Below, piece after piece: positions 1 to 11,146 of a DNA stretch of 64,000 nucleotides. The notes beneath the pieces are model-generated. The model had not been told where the DNA came from. It was given only the letters and a program-made list of their open reading frames with translations, and ran no database searches. Position numbers and translations under genes: made by a program. Numbering within the stretch: position 1 is the stretch's first letter; each line of letters opens with the position of its first letter. Source of the DNA: Pollenia angustigena (taxonomy: Eukaryota > Arthropoda > Insecta > Diptera > Polleniidae); the NCBI GenBank assembly GCA_930367215.1, contig OV884058.1, positions 217,910,208 through 217,974,207 on the forward strand, in the 5' to 3' direction.

Positions 1-924
1 TGGTCACCCTTATAAACAAAAGGGTGCCAGAAGTGGTTTTATCTCAACGATATAGGCTTGTCTTTCAGCACTTACTGTTAAGTTTTTCCTTACACAAACG
101 AACTAAGAAAAAACAACAGAAAAGGGTGATGTCCCCCTTTAAGAACGTATATACTTGAAAATTTCCAAAACACTGGCTTAATAGTACCACTAGATTTATT
201 AATATGTAGGTTCGAATGTTTATACGAGTTTTCCCAGTTGAGACGCAAATTTTCAATGGTAGGATAACTTCTCCTCACTACCCAAATACCGGAATCTTCG
301 ACAAAAGTTAGGCACCAAAAAAAAATAAGATACCAAAGACTTCCAATTCCTTTAATATACAAAGAATTTCTCACTATAACAAATAACTAACAATCCAAAT
401 TTCAAACTTACTTACCAATTGAATTTTTAAATAAAATTTCCTCGAAAAATTTAAGGGATGAAAATCTTCAAATCCTTTATAAAAAAAAACTTTTGGAAAA
501 TTAATTATGTGCTGCGACTGACTCACTCAAAAAAATATTTTTAAATGAGAAAATTTTTCAAATACCAACAAAAAATGAATTTAAAAACCAAAGCCTGTTA
601 TTATAAAAATCTTAAAAATGGAAAAATATGGAAATGAGCAAGAATTTTCCTACACTCAAAACGAAATATTGGTAAAATGTTATCAAAATGTAAACTGAAC
701 ATTCGTAAATTATTAATAAAACAAGTCGCCATCACAACTATTATATTGTATTTTCTTTTTACATATTACCTTAGCCTTCCTTTGGACAGCAATGAGGTAT
801 GTACAGAAAAATTTACAATTATTAGACACCAGCAGAATGTTATGCATTTTCTGGCCAGCTACGGCCTTCGTCAGCATTCTTTGTGTCACACTGGAAGGAA
901 ATAATTCCCAGTTTCTATTTGTTA
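1..924. other. AT-rich stretch without a recognised gene
   Basis: I see no coding region, RNA gene or clear repeat boundary here. The open frames in it have no recognisable motif. The segment ends where a fragment of hAT family A begins. It may hold the missing interior of that element or unrelated flanking DNA; the sequence alone does not decide. Confidence 0.5.
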
Positions 925-1401
925 AAATTAATTAAAGAAAGACACAAATATTTTCTGAAATTTATACGATAGTTCCACAATATGTGTGTGGTGAAAATTT
1001 CTTTAAATACAAACATGCTTTAAGAAAATTCTACTAACTCAATCAATGAGTAGCTTTTTTTAAGTTAAATATAAACTTAAAGATTTAAACGTTTTACATT
1101 GGAAAATAATACTATGGCCAAATGCTTTGTTTGTGATATATGATTTATAAACGCAAATGGTGTCATTTTGTATATGAAATACCATTAAATGTAAATCTTT
1201 CCTTTGATATAAAATGTATTTTATTCGACCTTTGATGTTATACTTTTAAAGTGTATTTCTTTATGTTATTGTTGTTCAAGAGTTGTAAATATTAAATAAA
1301 TAGTTATGGTTTCGTAAAAATGTACTGTTTTTTTCTTGATTGTACTGTTTTTTCATAACCAATGTACTGTTTTTCCGAATTCAAAATCTGGCTACCCTAC
1401 T
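925..1401 (+). mobile_element. hAT family A, right-end fragment (copy D)
   Basis: The stretch aligns by eye with the right ~440 bp of the complete copy at 18809-20554, ending in the same terminus CTGGCTACCCTA. The left half is missing. It abuts gypsy pol sequence at 1402, so the element probably inserted into the retrotransposon, but no target duplication can be checked. The junction AATTAATTAAAGAAAG is shared with copy C and not with copies A and B, which suggests C and D belong to one subfamily. Confidence 0.75.
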
Positions 1402-3130
1402 TGTGACAAAACTGCACCTAGTGCAAAATCTGATGCATCGGTTGTTAGAACAAATGTTTTGTCAAAATCTGGGTATTGCAAAATGGGTGGACTGATTAAT
1501 TTTTCTTTTAATGTTTCAAATGCTGTTTGGCATTCTTTGGACCATTCAAATTTTGTATTTTTCTTCAAAAGTTTGTTTAGGCAGTTTGCGATATCTGCAA
1601 AATTTTTGATAAACCTTCTATAATAATTGCAAAATGCTACAAATCTTCTAACGTCATCAGTGTTTCTAGGAATTGGATATTTCGAAATTGTTTCATATTT
1701 TGCAGGGTCTGGTTTAATTCCACTTGATGTTATTAAGTGACCTAAATATACAGCTTCTGGTCTTAAAAAACAACATTTGCTTGCATTTAGTTTTAAATTA
1801 TATTTTGATAACCTATCAAAAACTTTTATTAAGTTGTTGTTATGATGTTTTAGGCTACATCCAAAAACTATTATGTCATCCACATATAAAAATGCTTCCG
1901 TTTCCAATCCTGATAGTGCTATAGTTAACATTCTTTGAAAACTATTAGAAGATATTTTCAGTCCGAAAGGTAATCTAGCAAATTGGTAATGACCATTTGT
2001 TGTAGAAAAGGCTGTGTATGGTCTTGATTCCTTGTCGAGTTCAATTTGATGGAATGAACTTGTCATGTCCAATGTGGAAAAATATTTTGCTCGTCCCAAT
2101 TTGTCTAAAATATCATCCAGTCGTGTTAGTGGGAATTTATCATTTAGCTTCCTAAAATCAACGACTAATCTTCATTTTTTTTTTTGTTGTCTAGCCCTTT
2201 CTTTGGAACTAATAAGAGAGGGGCATTGTATGGGCTTATAGATGGTTCTATTATTTTTTGTTTTAGTAAACTTTTTACCTGGGTGTTTATTTCCTCTGTG
2301 TGTGTTTGAGGTAAACGATAGTTCTTTATATAAACGGGGTTTCTATCATTTAGTTGGATGGTTTGGTTATAGAAGTTATTAGTTGTTAGGCTTTCTCCAT
2401 CTAGATGAAATATTGATTGATATTTTTCCAAAATTTTTGATAGTTCTTTTGTTTCATAGCTGTCATTGTCTTCTAGTTTGAGGTCATCTAGCAATTTTTT
2501 AAATCTTTCTTTGTTGTTTATTTCTGTTGTTTTATCATTGCTAGTTCTATATATATTATAATTTCTTAGTGGTGTAGTTTCAACTTTTAAGTTCTCTATT
2601 ACTGTAGTTTCATCTAGAGTGTTTAACAACTTGATATGTTTATTTCCGTTTTTTGGAATTATTGTGTTTGCTAAATATACACCTTTACTAATTTCACGAT
2701 TGCATACTACTCCGTCTTCATCTATATTTATTTGAAAAGGAATGATTACTTCACTTCTTGGTGGGATTCTAATTGTGTTTATTTTTAGTGTATTATTCTG
2801 TATTGGTAATATTAGTATTTCTTGTTTATAATTAATCGTAAGTATAAATTTATCGTAATCTATATTGCAGTTGTATTTCACTAAAAAATCTCTTCCGAGT
2901 ATACCATCTGTGTAGATTGGAAAATCATGTTCTACTAATTGTATTTTGTGTTTTAGTATTGCTTCGTCGATTTTTATTATAATGTTGGTGGAACCTTTTG
3001 ATTTGATTTTTTCTTTTGTAATGCCTGTTAAATGACAGTTATCGTTTGCATCTTCATCATATTTGTATAAAAGATCTTCTTTGCACAGAGACATCGGCTC
3101 CTGTGTCTATCATAAATGTAAGTGCACGAT
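1402..3130 (-). pseudogene. gypsy pol remnant: protease, reverse transcriptase, start of RNase H
   Basis: On the minus strand a retroviral-type aspartic protease begins near 3115 with the motif DTGAD, and its ILGRDF motif lies near 2885. The reverse transcriptase follows, with VDFRKLND near 2150, FATLD-type FSTLDMTSSFHQ near 2060, the catalytic YVDD near 1880, and the RNase H opening TTDASDFALGAVLSQ at about 1400. The RNase H body and integrase are missing. Two lesions are visible: about 2 nt lost just after the protease active site (near 3095), and a frame break at an A run near 2176-2185 between the two RT parts. This is a decayed retrotransposon polyprotein with no host role that I can infer. 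Confidence 0.88.
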
Positions 3131-3467
3131 GGGTGTCTTTTATATTTAGTTCTACATAATTTTTAAGATTGGATGATATGCTATAAATTTTGTTGGTTGT
3201 GTTTTCTGTTTTTACTGATCTTGTTCCGGAGATCTCTGGAGGCCTAAAACCTCCGGACTTTGGGAGTTTCCCTGGTTATTCATATGGTTTATGGTTCTGT
3301 TATTGTTGTTGAAATTGCGATGATTATTGTTATTATTATTTCGGTTGTTATTGTAGTTGGAATCGTTATAACTCCTATTACTGCTTCTATTGTTGTTTCT
3401 CATTCTATTATTGTAATTATTTCTATTGTTGTTATTTTTGTGGAAATTATTATTGATATTGTACCTA

Positions 3468-4253
3468 CCCAGTAAAAAATTTTAAGGTTTTCGGAAGCAA
3501 GAAAAGTACAAGAGCGCTGATATATGCGCTGGCTATTACATACTATTAGAAGCAACAGGGAAGCGAAAACCATTGAAGTCAATTTTTAATAAAGGTAAAT
3601 GAAAATTATTTAATAGCTTCGCATAATCCCTTATAAGTAAGCAGGTTGTAAGGGAGTAGTTGAAATGATTATTTAAAAGAAAAAAATTACGACCAAAGTT
3701 CAAAGTGCTTCTGTTAATCCCTTACATGGAAGCACGTTGTATTGCAATGATTTCAAAATGTGTTTACGATTATTCCTGACATGTAATCGAAAACAACAGA
3801 TGCTTAAAATTACTTCTTTTTTATTACGCAATCAGTCGGCAAATTGTTTTTGAGCAGAGAGGACGCAAGCAAATTTTTGTGTGGTCAATTACAAGATTTG
3901 TTGTTGTTTTCTTTTCAATTTGCGTACAGTTTCGTTCTATTTTAAAAATTACATATTAACTGTGTTGTGTGTTTGTTTTGCATTTTGTTCTTTTGCATAA
4001 GTTTTTGCTTCTATACTGTTGTATACAGTATAGAAGCAATTAATCAAAGGTATGAAAGCTGCGGATTTTGGAAGCTCTTCCTTCACGGAATAATGTAAGC
4101 CATGAAAAACGCAGTGATTTTACAAAAAAGTAGTGCTTCCAAGTGGGAATTCGCCATATAAAAATCATGCCTCTTGTAAGCAGGTTTGTAAGGGGGAATT
4201 GTGCTTCTCTCCCTTACAAACCTGCTTACCAGTAAGCACCATTTTTTACTGGG
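3468..4253. mobile_element. MITE with CCCAGTAAAAAAT ends in gypsy gag
   Basis: A 13-bp perfect terminal inverted repeat CCCAGTAAAAAAT bounds 786 bp, flanked on both sides by TA, which fits a TA target duplication. The element interrupts the asparagine-rich gag tail. Its interior contains repeated and inverted copies of a GTAAGCAGGTTTGTAAGG-type motif (near 3640, 3715, 4176 and 4210). No transposase ORF is visible. The superfamily is not certain; Tc1/mariner-like is one option given TA. Confidence 0.8.
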
Positions 4254-4697
4254 TATTAGTTCTATTGCCATTATCGTTGTTGTTTCTAATGAATTGGTTA
4301 TTCTGATTGCGATTATTTCTATTGTAGTTGTTGAAATTATTCCAGTTGTTTCTAAAATTACTTCCTGTTTGACTTGTCTGGAACAGTTTCTGATTTTGTC
4401 TGATATCTGTTGCTGTTTCCATTGCTATATCGATGGCTTCACTGAGTTTCTTTACTCTGCTAGCTTCTATTGTTCCGGTTATTTCTTTATTTTTAAGTCC
4501 ATTTTTAAAAGAGTTGAAAGCTAATGCTGCATTGGTTTTGCTAATAATGTCTCGATGTTCTTCTCCTAGGGTGCTTATTTGGATTTCATTTAATTCTAAT
4601 GTTAATGATTCTATTTTATCTGCAAATTTCCTTATACTATCTGTTTGTATTGCTCTGCTTAATTCGTTAATGACGATGTTGGGTGATTTTTTGGCTT

Positions 4698-5628
4698 AAA
4701 TCTAGTTTACCGACGCAGCTCCAAATAAAAAAAAAAGTACCTAGATAGATAGAAAATTAAAAAATAAGAAGAAAAAATTAAATAAAAAAGTTGGCGGAAA
4801 CGCTTAGTTTTTGAGTTATGGACGTTTTAAGTTTTTATATAAAAGCGTGATTTTCCACTACATTTTTATCTTTTATATGGCCAATATTGGTATCATTTTA
4901 AAGCTTTTGACTTAGCGAAGCCGGTACTTACTATCCCAAAGAGGAGCAAAGTCTTGCGCCCGGCCGAAGGCCGGATATGCAGAGTAGTTTTACTTAGCGA
5001 AGCCGGTTCTTGCTATACCATAGAGGAGAAAATCCTTGCGCCCGGCCGAAGGCCGGCCATGCAGAGAAGCTTTAGTTAGCGAAGCCGGTATTTGTCATAC
5101 CAAAGAGGAGCAAATCTTTGCGCCCGGCCGAAGGCCGGCTATCAGAGAAGCTTTACTTAGCGAAGCCGGTTTTTGCTATATCATAGAGGAGAAAATCCTT
5201 GCGCCCGGCCGAAGGTCGGCTATGCAGGAGTGTTTTCGTTTGCGACGCCCATGTTTATAATTTGATTACGTTTGTATTACACTTTTATTTAAATAAACTA
5301 CGTACTTACCTGGTGCACTTCTGTAATATTTTGATGTAAAATGCAAAAAGAATGTAATGTGAGGTAAAGAGATAGTAATTTTCAAATAAATTTTGTATAT
5401 CTAAAAAGATATGGTCAAAAGCTTTGAAATTATACCAATATTGGCCATATAACGATAAAAATGTAGTGGAAAATCGGACCTTTATATAAAAACTTAAAAC
5501 GTCCATAACTTGAAAACTAAGCGTTTCCGCCAACTTTTTTATTTTATTTTTTCTTCTTATTTTTCAATTTTCTATCACCCTGTGTACTTTTTTTTTTTTA
5601 TTTGGAGCTGCGTCGGTAAACTAGATTT
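4698..5628. mobile_element. Foldback element with ~215-bp inverted arms
   Basis: The outer arms 4698-4911 and 5414-5628 are near-perfect inverted repeats starting AAATCTAGTTTACCGACG. They enclose a GC-rich tandem array plus about 170 bp of AT-rich spacer. The element interrupts gag of the gypsy copy. I could not identify a convincing target duplication. There is no plausible coding capacity. Confidence 0.85.
4911..5238. repeat. GC-rich 82-bp tandem repeat, four units
   Basis: Units begin at about 4911, 4993, 5075 and 5156 with TTAGCGAAGCCGG and each contains CCGGCCGAAGGCCGG, a perfect small hairpin with a GAA loop. Units 1 and 3 resemble each other (AAAGAGGAGCAAA), as do units 2 and 4 (ATAGAGGAGAAAA), so the array probably grew by duplicating a 164-bp pair. 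The GC content is strikingly above the surrounding DNA. A single diverged unit occurs at 14632-14701 plus 15733-15760. Confidence 0.9.
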
Positions 5629-6278
5629 GTTCCGATTTTTTTTATCTTATATGTCTCTTTTAAATTCGAAATTAATGTGTTAATATTGGTTGGAATCTGG
5701 TTTTGTCTTAATCTATTTTGGACCTTCTTGTAGACGAAATTGAAGAATGAAGTGCGTTTATTTTCTGGAATTGTATCACTTATTATTTCTAGATTTGCTA
5801 TAAACGGGTTAAGTTCTTCTTTTGTTCCTGTAAATATGCTTACTAATTTTGACACTGATGCTAGTTCTGTGGCATTGAGGTTTTCTTCAGCCATGTTGCA
5901 CGAGTTTATTGCGTTTGGTGTTTCTGTTTCTACTTTTTTTGTCTGTATTACTGTTTCTATATTTATCCTTTCTTGGATAGTTTCCGGTATTTTAATGTCA
6001 ATATTTTTCTTTGTCGCTATCTGTATTACTTTATCCCTAGTGTCATGAAAGAAGGCTTCTGCTGCTATCTTATAAGATGCGGTGAGTCTTTCGTAATTCA
6101 CGTTGAGTATAGTCCTTATTTCTTCTAAACACTGTAAAATGATCTTTATATGTTTATCTATTGTATTTTGGCCTAGCTGCCTATCTATATTCAAGCATTT
6201 ATAGGATCTGTCGAAATCTTCTTTTATTGCTCTACAGCGATCTATAATTTTCTGCCATGTCATTGCATTCAGATTGTG

Positions 6279-6467
6279 TTAAGGTCGTTTGCCCTGCTTT
6301 GATATCTTTTTAAGGTTCCTTCTATGCATTTGGTAAATGCGAATTATAAAATTTATTAATAAGACTAGTGTAATTATTAGTAAAGAGATTTCTATCGGCA
6401 GTAAGTTTATTTTATTTTCCTTAACGGCAATTTCATTTATAACGTTGGCGTTAGGACCACAGAGCAT
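6279..6467 (-). CDS. Small gypsy leader ORF with one membrane segment
   Basis: This is a 62-residue frame just upstream of gag on the same strand. It has a single hydrophobic stretch (about residues 24-42, LLPIEISLLIITLVLLINF) followed by a basic tail (YQMHRRNLKK). Its position between LTR and gag and its membrane-plus-basic-tail pattern resemble short leader ORFs that I recall from 412-group elements. This is inference; coding status is not proven, and its start codon choice is simply the first ATG. Confidence 0.4.
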   Translation of the reverse strand: MLCGPNANVINEIAVKENKINLLPIEISLLIITLVLLINFIIRIYQMHRRNLKKISKQGKRP

Positions 6468-7038
6468 ACAGAGACGTCACGAGACGGAAGATTTTGCGTT
6501 TTTTTCCGTCTCTTTCTTCTAAAGCTGCCCTTTTTGCATTTTTTGTTTTGATTACGCAGTTCGTGTTGATAGTAGCGGCCTGTTTTTACACATTGCCACT
6601 TCACTAACAAAAAACGTTTTCTTTCTCTTTCTTCGAAAGCTGCCCTCGCAAATGATTTAGGCATTTTTCATACGTCACTTTTTTCATCTCTGTATACTTT
6701 GTGGTTAGGACGATCAAAGTCTGTCTGTGATTTACACATGATAAAAAAATATTGATATAAATTGTCTTGATAGTATTTATTTGTAAGTGTTATTATTATT
6801 ATTACCTAAATTTTCTTAACATTAGTCTAGTTTTATATTTTTCTTAGTTTCTACATCTTCCTTCTATTCTAATCATTTCTCAATTATCTGCTAAAATTTT
6901 TATTTTCTGTTCTAAACTAAAATTTTTTTTATTCTATTCTTAGTTTTGATTATATTATTATTATTATATATTTTCTGTTCTAAACTAAAATTTTTTTTTT
7001 TTTTTATTCTATTCTTAGTTTTGATTATAATATTTCAT

Positions 7039-7419
7039 TTATTCTGACATCTTTTGTTTTTTTTTTTTTAATTTTTTTTCTTTTTTAAAATTTTTTATTA
7101 AGGTTTTTGTTTCTAATATCTTTGAATTTAAAAAATTTATCGTCTTTTTGCAAGTGGTATATTTTAATTCTGACTTTAGTGTGTTTAGTTCTATTTTCTT
7201 TCTGCTAACAAAATCCCTTCTATTGTTTTTTATTTGTATATTAACTTTTGGGATTTGTATTTCGATTTCCTTCTTTGTTTTTATTTTTCTTGGCCTAGGG
7301 CCTATATTTAATATTATTGGTTTCTCTATTTCTGAATTTTTTTGCTCAACTAGAAGTTTTGCCCATCTTTTTTCGGCTTTTTCTAATTCTGACAAAATTT
7401 CTCCTAGTGTCTGTTTCAT
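7039..7419 (-). CDS. Small lysine-rich gypsy leader ORF
   Basis: This 126-residue frame begins about 380 nt downstream of the primer-binding site on the retrotransposon strand. It is rich in lysine, glutamate and isoleucine and is predicted by eye to be a coiled coil (start MKQTLGEILSELEKAEKRW). It ends in a poly-lysine run matching a long homopolymer tract. It has no recognised domain. Its location in the 5' leader argues for a retrotransposon small ORF rather than a host gene. Confidence 0.4.
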   Translation of the reverse strand: MKQTLGEILSELEKAEKRWAKLLVEQKNSEIEKPIILNIGPRPRKIKTKKEIEIQIPKVNIQIKNNRRDFVSRKKIELNTLKSELKYTTCKKTINFLNSKILETKTLIKNFKKEKKLKKKKQKMSE

Positions 7420-7796
7420 CTAGCTCAATAGTCATACACGAATTAAAAAAAAAAGAATGTACTCTACAGATATGCCAATGCACTTTCTATATAGTGTTTT
7501 ATGTTTATATATTTTATTTTTTTTTTTATAATGATTTCTTCAAGTTGTCTTCTGGTGTTGTTAGGGTGTTGTCATCTGGGTGTTGTTAGGCTGTTGTCAT
7601 CTTGGTGTTGTCAGGTTGTTGTCATCCATTATGACTAGCTCATTGCGTTGAACTATCCTTCTAATCCCAGGCTTTGATTAGGGGCCTCTTTTTTCGCAGG
7701 ATATTGTTTTTTTTTTTTTTTTGCAGGTTTTTATTTTTCTTCTGTAGGATCTATGTCGGCAGGATTTTTTTTTCCGGCTTCTTTTATTTTTTATTT

Positions 7797-7810
7797 TGGC
7801 AGGATCGCCA
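7797..7810 (-). other. Primer-binding site
   Basis: Reading on the minus strand, TGGCGATCCTGCCA starts immediately after the LTR end ACCACA. A TGG start directly next to the LTR is the expected layout for tRNA priming. It resembles the tRNA-Arg-type site used by 412/mdg1 as I recall it, but does not match it exactly. Confidence 0.6.
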
Positions 7811-8332
7811 TGTGGTATGTTTTCATCCTCTTTTTCAATTTAGACTTAAACTCCTTTTCAAGTTTATCTTGGTGACAAGATTATAACTTGGAAATAAAAA
7901 AAACGATTTTTGTTTTGTCTTGTCAAACTATAATCATTTATTAATTAATTCTTATTCTAAATTTACATTTCTTATAGGTATATTAATTTTTTAGAGTTAT
8001 TTTGAGTGAATAAAAATCACTCAATGCTTATTACTACTCAATTTTAAAAATATGTATTGGAATAACTTACTTCTTATGTTTGTGTGAAATCCAAGTGCAA
8101 AAATATGCTGACTATTTTTGTTAAACAAAAAAAATGGTCTTCACACGAACATACATGAATAATAAAAAAAATGCAGTTATTAACAAAGTATGTTGACACA
8201 CGTAGAATCATATTTCTTTATTGCAGTTCAATACACTGCGTTAAAGAAAACAATTTAATTTTATGTGTGTAAACAATTTTATGCGTGTAAACAATTTTAT
8301 GCGCCCTACTTAATTATGGTAGGTATACTACA
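7811..8332 (-). repeat. 5' LTR of the gypsy element
   Basis: On the minus strand the block starts TGTAGTATACC and ends ACCACA, followed directly by the primer-binding site, giving about 522 bp. It contains AATAAA-like sequence (AATAAATG near 7938). The second LTR is not in the window, so the limits rest on the TG...CA ends and the primer site. Confidence 0.6.
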
Positions 8333-8441
8333 ATACTTAATTAAAGATCCGACTGAAAATGCCAAAGATATAACGAAAATTTTTAAAAGGTGACCCCCCG
8401 GGTGTATTTTTTTGCTTGTAAGGTGGGTTGCTCTAATCACC

Positions 8442-9003
8442 TTTTTATACCCTCCACCACAATTAGTTGTGAAGAGGGTATATTAAGTTTGTCATTCCTT
8501 GTGAAACTTTTTTATTATTCATCTCAGACCCCATAAAGTATATATATTATGGGTCCTTGAGTAATTTTAAGTCGATTTAGCCATGTCCGTCTGTCCGTCT
8601 GTTGAAAACACGCTCACTTTCGAACAACTCAAAAGAAATGAACAAACTTGGTGCCAAATTGTTTGTAGTTATCCTAAGCAGTTTGGGATTTAAATCCAGC
8701 AAAGTCGGTTCAGTAGGACCAGATCTATGAATCAAAATGTGGAACCACCACCTAAAAAAATTGATAATTTTGATACAAAAACTAACATAAATGCTGGAAC
8801 AAGGCACGGAATGAGATAAGATTTTGCAAAAAATTGTTTTATTTAACTGGAAATCACGCTTTTAAATTTCGTGAAGATCCGTTTATAATTTACCCTAAGC
8901 CCCATATAAACACTACTCCCGGAAAACAGTTTAGTACGCCTAAAACCGTAAAAAATAACGCTAGCGTAACAAAATTTGGTACGTCACAGTTTTTTAGGAC
9001 TGG
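8442..9003 (+). mobile_element. (GTCY)n interspersed element, left part (copy M1)
   Basis: It begins TTTTTATACCCTCCACCAC and carries the family's GAGGGTATA, CCCCATAAAGTATATATATT and CCGTCTGTCCGTCTG blocks, followed by one 152-bp tail unit (ATTTACCCTAAGCCCC). The same order occurs at 55376. The right terminus with GGCACAGCCGAATAT is lacking. The (GTCY)n core resembles mini-me-type repeats of flies. Confidence 0.75.
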
Positions 9004-9754
9004 AAATCTATAATTTCACATCCAAATTAGACTCTTTGTGTCCGCAAGCTATCTAATTACGATGGCATTTAAATTAAATTCGTGCCAAAAATATTTTACT
9101 TCAAATTAAACTATTTTCGAATCGGTTCACATTTGCTCAAAGCTCCCATCCTTAAATAGCTTTAAATTCCTCTTAAATATTAACATTTGTTAACAATTTA
9201 GCGACCGTACCTAAAATCCCTTTAAGACAAAAACCCATATGGATGTTAATATGTATCTAGATAATATTCGGCGCAAACTTCTTTTATATGAATTTTAACC
9301 TTTGTTAGGTTTTTTTTTTAAATTTTGTTATTAAATTGTTGAATATTGTGTCTTCAAATGAGCAATCTTTTATTTTTAGGGCATATTTTTAACATTTTTC
9401 AGGGCATATTTTCCATTTTTTACTGCATATTTAATGCGCATAAAACGTAATTTTAGAGCATATTTCTGGTTTCCCTGCATATGACCAATGGTTAAATGTA
9501 TATTGTCATTGACCATTGGTACAATATAAACCCCTTTCTAAAATCACTTTAAGACAAAAAAAGTTCATATAGCTGAAAATATCTAAATAATATTCGGCAT
9601 AATAAACTTTAAAATTAATGTCAACCTCTTAATATAATTTTTTTCCCCGGATAAATGATTGCCCATGACCCCAAATAGTAACCGACTATATTTGGTTACA
9701 TATTTGTAATAGATATTTTTAACTAAAAAAAAAAAAAAATATTTGATATCACCC
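9004..9754. repeat. Diverged interspersed repeat shared with 34.1-35.0 kb
   Basis: Blocks such as CGAATCGGTTCA, CCATCCTTAAATAGC, CATATGGATGTTAATA and AGGGCATATTTTTAACA appear here and again, in the same order, at about 34160-35037. No gene is visible. The shared order indicates one dispersed repeat family, not yet assignable to a class. Confidence 0.6.
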
Positions 9755-9862
9755 GCCTTATTCCGGGTTTCGTTGTCGTCATCGACAGTGCCGTTTTTTG
9801 TAATAGATTAAAGTGACCGACCGAAAAACCGACACTGTCGATGACGACAACCGGAATAAGGC
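9755..9862. repeat. Palindromic element 1
   Basis: The arms GCCTTATTCCGG... and ...CCGGAATAAGGC pair over about 40 bp, with a short spacer containing GTAATAGATTAAAG. That spacer motif is shared with the palindrome at 11147-11300. No target duplication is evident. Confidence 0.8.
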
Positions 9863-10532
9863 TGAATACCTATAGTTTTTTGTAACCAAAACAATTTTTT
9901 AGTTGAAGTAATGTTTATTTATAACAAAAAAAAAAATTTTTTTTAATTCAATTGGTTACGATAACCAAAAATAAAATATGTATACATATGTAACAAAAAT
10001 GGTTTAAAATAACCAAATGCAAATAAAAGGAATTTTCTCGTAACCTTTAAAAAATAACCATTTGGTTCCTGATATATAAACCATGTGTAATATAAGCTGT
10101 TCTATCTTTCTTTCAAATTTCATCAAAATTGGGTAGATATTTTCGGAGAGACAGTAATTCTCCTTATGTCCCCCTTTTGGTTCTAGTTTTTAAAAAATAA
10201 AGACATAGGCTGAGTTCCTAAACATCATAATACTTTGCAGTCAAAGTCACAAAAGTACCATAGAGTTTAACTATATCTAGTTTGATTATTGTGTACGCAT
10301 CGATATTGTTTTTAGTGAACTTTGGTACAGAAAACATTGTAAAATTTTTCACGGTTGCTTGGTAGAAAGCACTTAAAAAAGCGAGTTGCTTTGCAACTGA
10401 TGTTTTGGAACTCACCCATACAGATATGTGATGAAAATCGATCGATTTCAAAACGAACGTTTTTAAAAGGTGTGATGAATTTCGAGGGATTTTAAAATCC
10501 ATTTCTGAATTATAATCTTAAATTTTCGTTCA

Positions 10533-10764
10533 GGGGGCAAATTATGGCAGTCGTGATCGAATACTTTTTCGATTCGAAAGCAATTTTATTTCTAATTTTT
10601 TCTGTCAATACTGAACGAATCGTAATTATTTTTTCAGTGTTGTGAAAACTCAAATAAATGCTTTACAGCACTTAAAAATAATATCGATCCGTTCAGTATT
10701 GACTAAAATAAAATTGCTTTCGAATCGAAAAAGTATTCAATCACGACTGCCATAATTTGGCCCC
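10533..10764. mobile_element. Hairpin MITE, ~80-bp arms
   Basis: GGGGGCAAATTATGGCAG at the left is the inverse of CTGCCATAATTTGGCCCC at the right. Arms continue through ATACTTTTTCGATTCGAAAG, giving a strong long hairpin. The 232-bp unit has no ORF. I cannot see a convincing target duplication. Confidence 0.8.
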
Positions 10765-11146
10765 AGAATACACTTCAGTTAACGTATATAAAATAAAATT
10801 TAAACGTATAAGACTAAAAATAAAAGGAATATGTAGGTATTTAAAATCAATTTTAAAAGAAACTGAAAAAGATATTTTCGGTTTCAAATCATTTCGTTTT
10901 TAAAATCGATTTCCATCACATACCTGTTTGTTTTTCTTTTGAGTACGGAAATTATTGCTTCAATAGATCTCTTCTAAAACGATGATTAATATTTTCTGAG
11001 TATAAGAGGCTTGGGATCCTGGACCCTATCCTAAGCACTTAAGTGGAAACCTATAAAGCCTATTTCCGTTAGGAGGTTCCATTCTTCATTTTGCTGAAAC
11101 AAATTTTTAAATCTGCCGGTTTCTTAAACATACAAACTTTTCAGGT

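Larger units (their letters stand above)
3212..6263 (-). pseudogene. gypsy gag remnant split by two insertions
   Basis: Gag starts at the ATG at 6263 and runs to about 5629. It resumes after the foldback insert at about 4697 and continues to 4254, then again after the MITE at about 3467. The first part is a helical, charged capsid-like region. The last part is strongly asparagine and arginine rich (runs of N near 3300-3460) with no CCHC zinc knuckle, which fits the mdg1/412 group as I know it. When both inserts are ignored the three pieces keep gag-like composition, but stops are present before 4254, so it is not functional. The conventional job would be packaging of retrotransposon RNA. Confidence 0.75.
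1402..8332 (-). mobile_element. Ty3/gypsy LTR retrotransposon, mdg1/412-like, 3' part missing
   Basis: Reading on the minus strand the order is 5' LTR (7811-8332), primer-binding site, two small ORFs, gag, protease and reverse transcriptase, stopping at the start of RNase H. Integrase and the 3' LTR are absent, cut off at the junction with a hAT fragment at 1401. Two other elements are inserted in gag. The 412/mdg1 assignment is inferred from the TGTAGTAT LTR start, the TGGCGA primer site, the asparagine-rich gag tail and small leader ORFs. The copy is dead: protease and RT frames are shifted and the 3' half is gone. Confidence 0.85.

Noticed and set aside
1336..1623. Plus-strand frame at the hAT/gypsy junction
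   Set aside because: It is antisense to reverse transcriptase and spans an insertion boundary.
3212..3475. Asparagine-rich frame as an independent host gene
   Set aside because: It is continuous in position and strand with gypsy gag and sits between gag and protease, so it is the gag tail.
4911..5238. CRISPR-like array
   Set aside because: Units are head-to-tail over their full length without unique spacers, and the DNA is eukaryotic.
5036..5260. Open frame through the GC-rich tandem array as a repeat protein gene
   Set aside because: The 82-bp period is not a multiple of three, so the frame changes in each unit; the opening is a by-product of composition.
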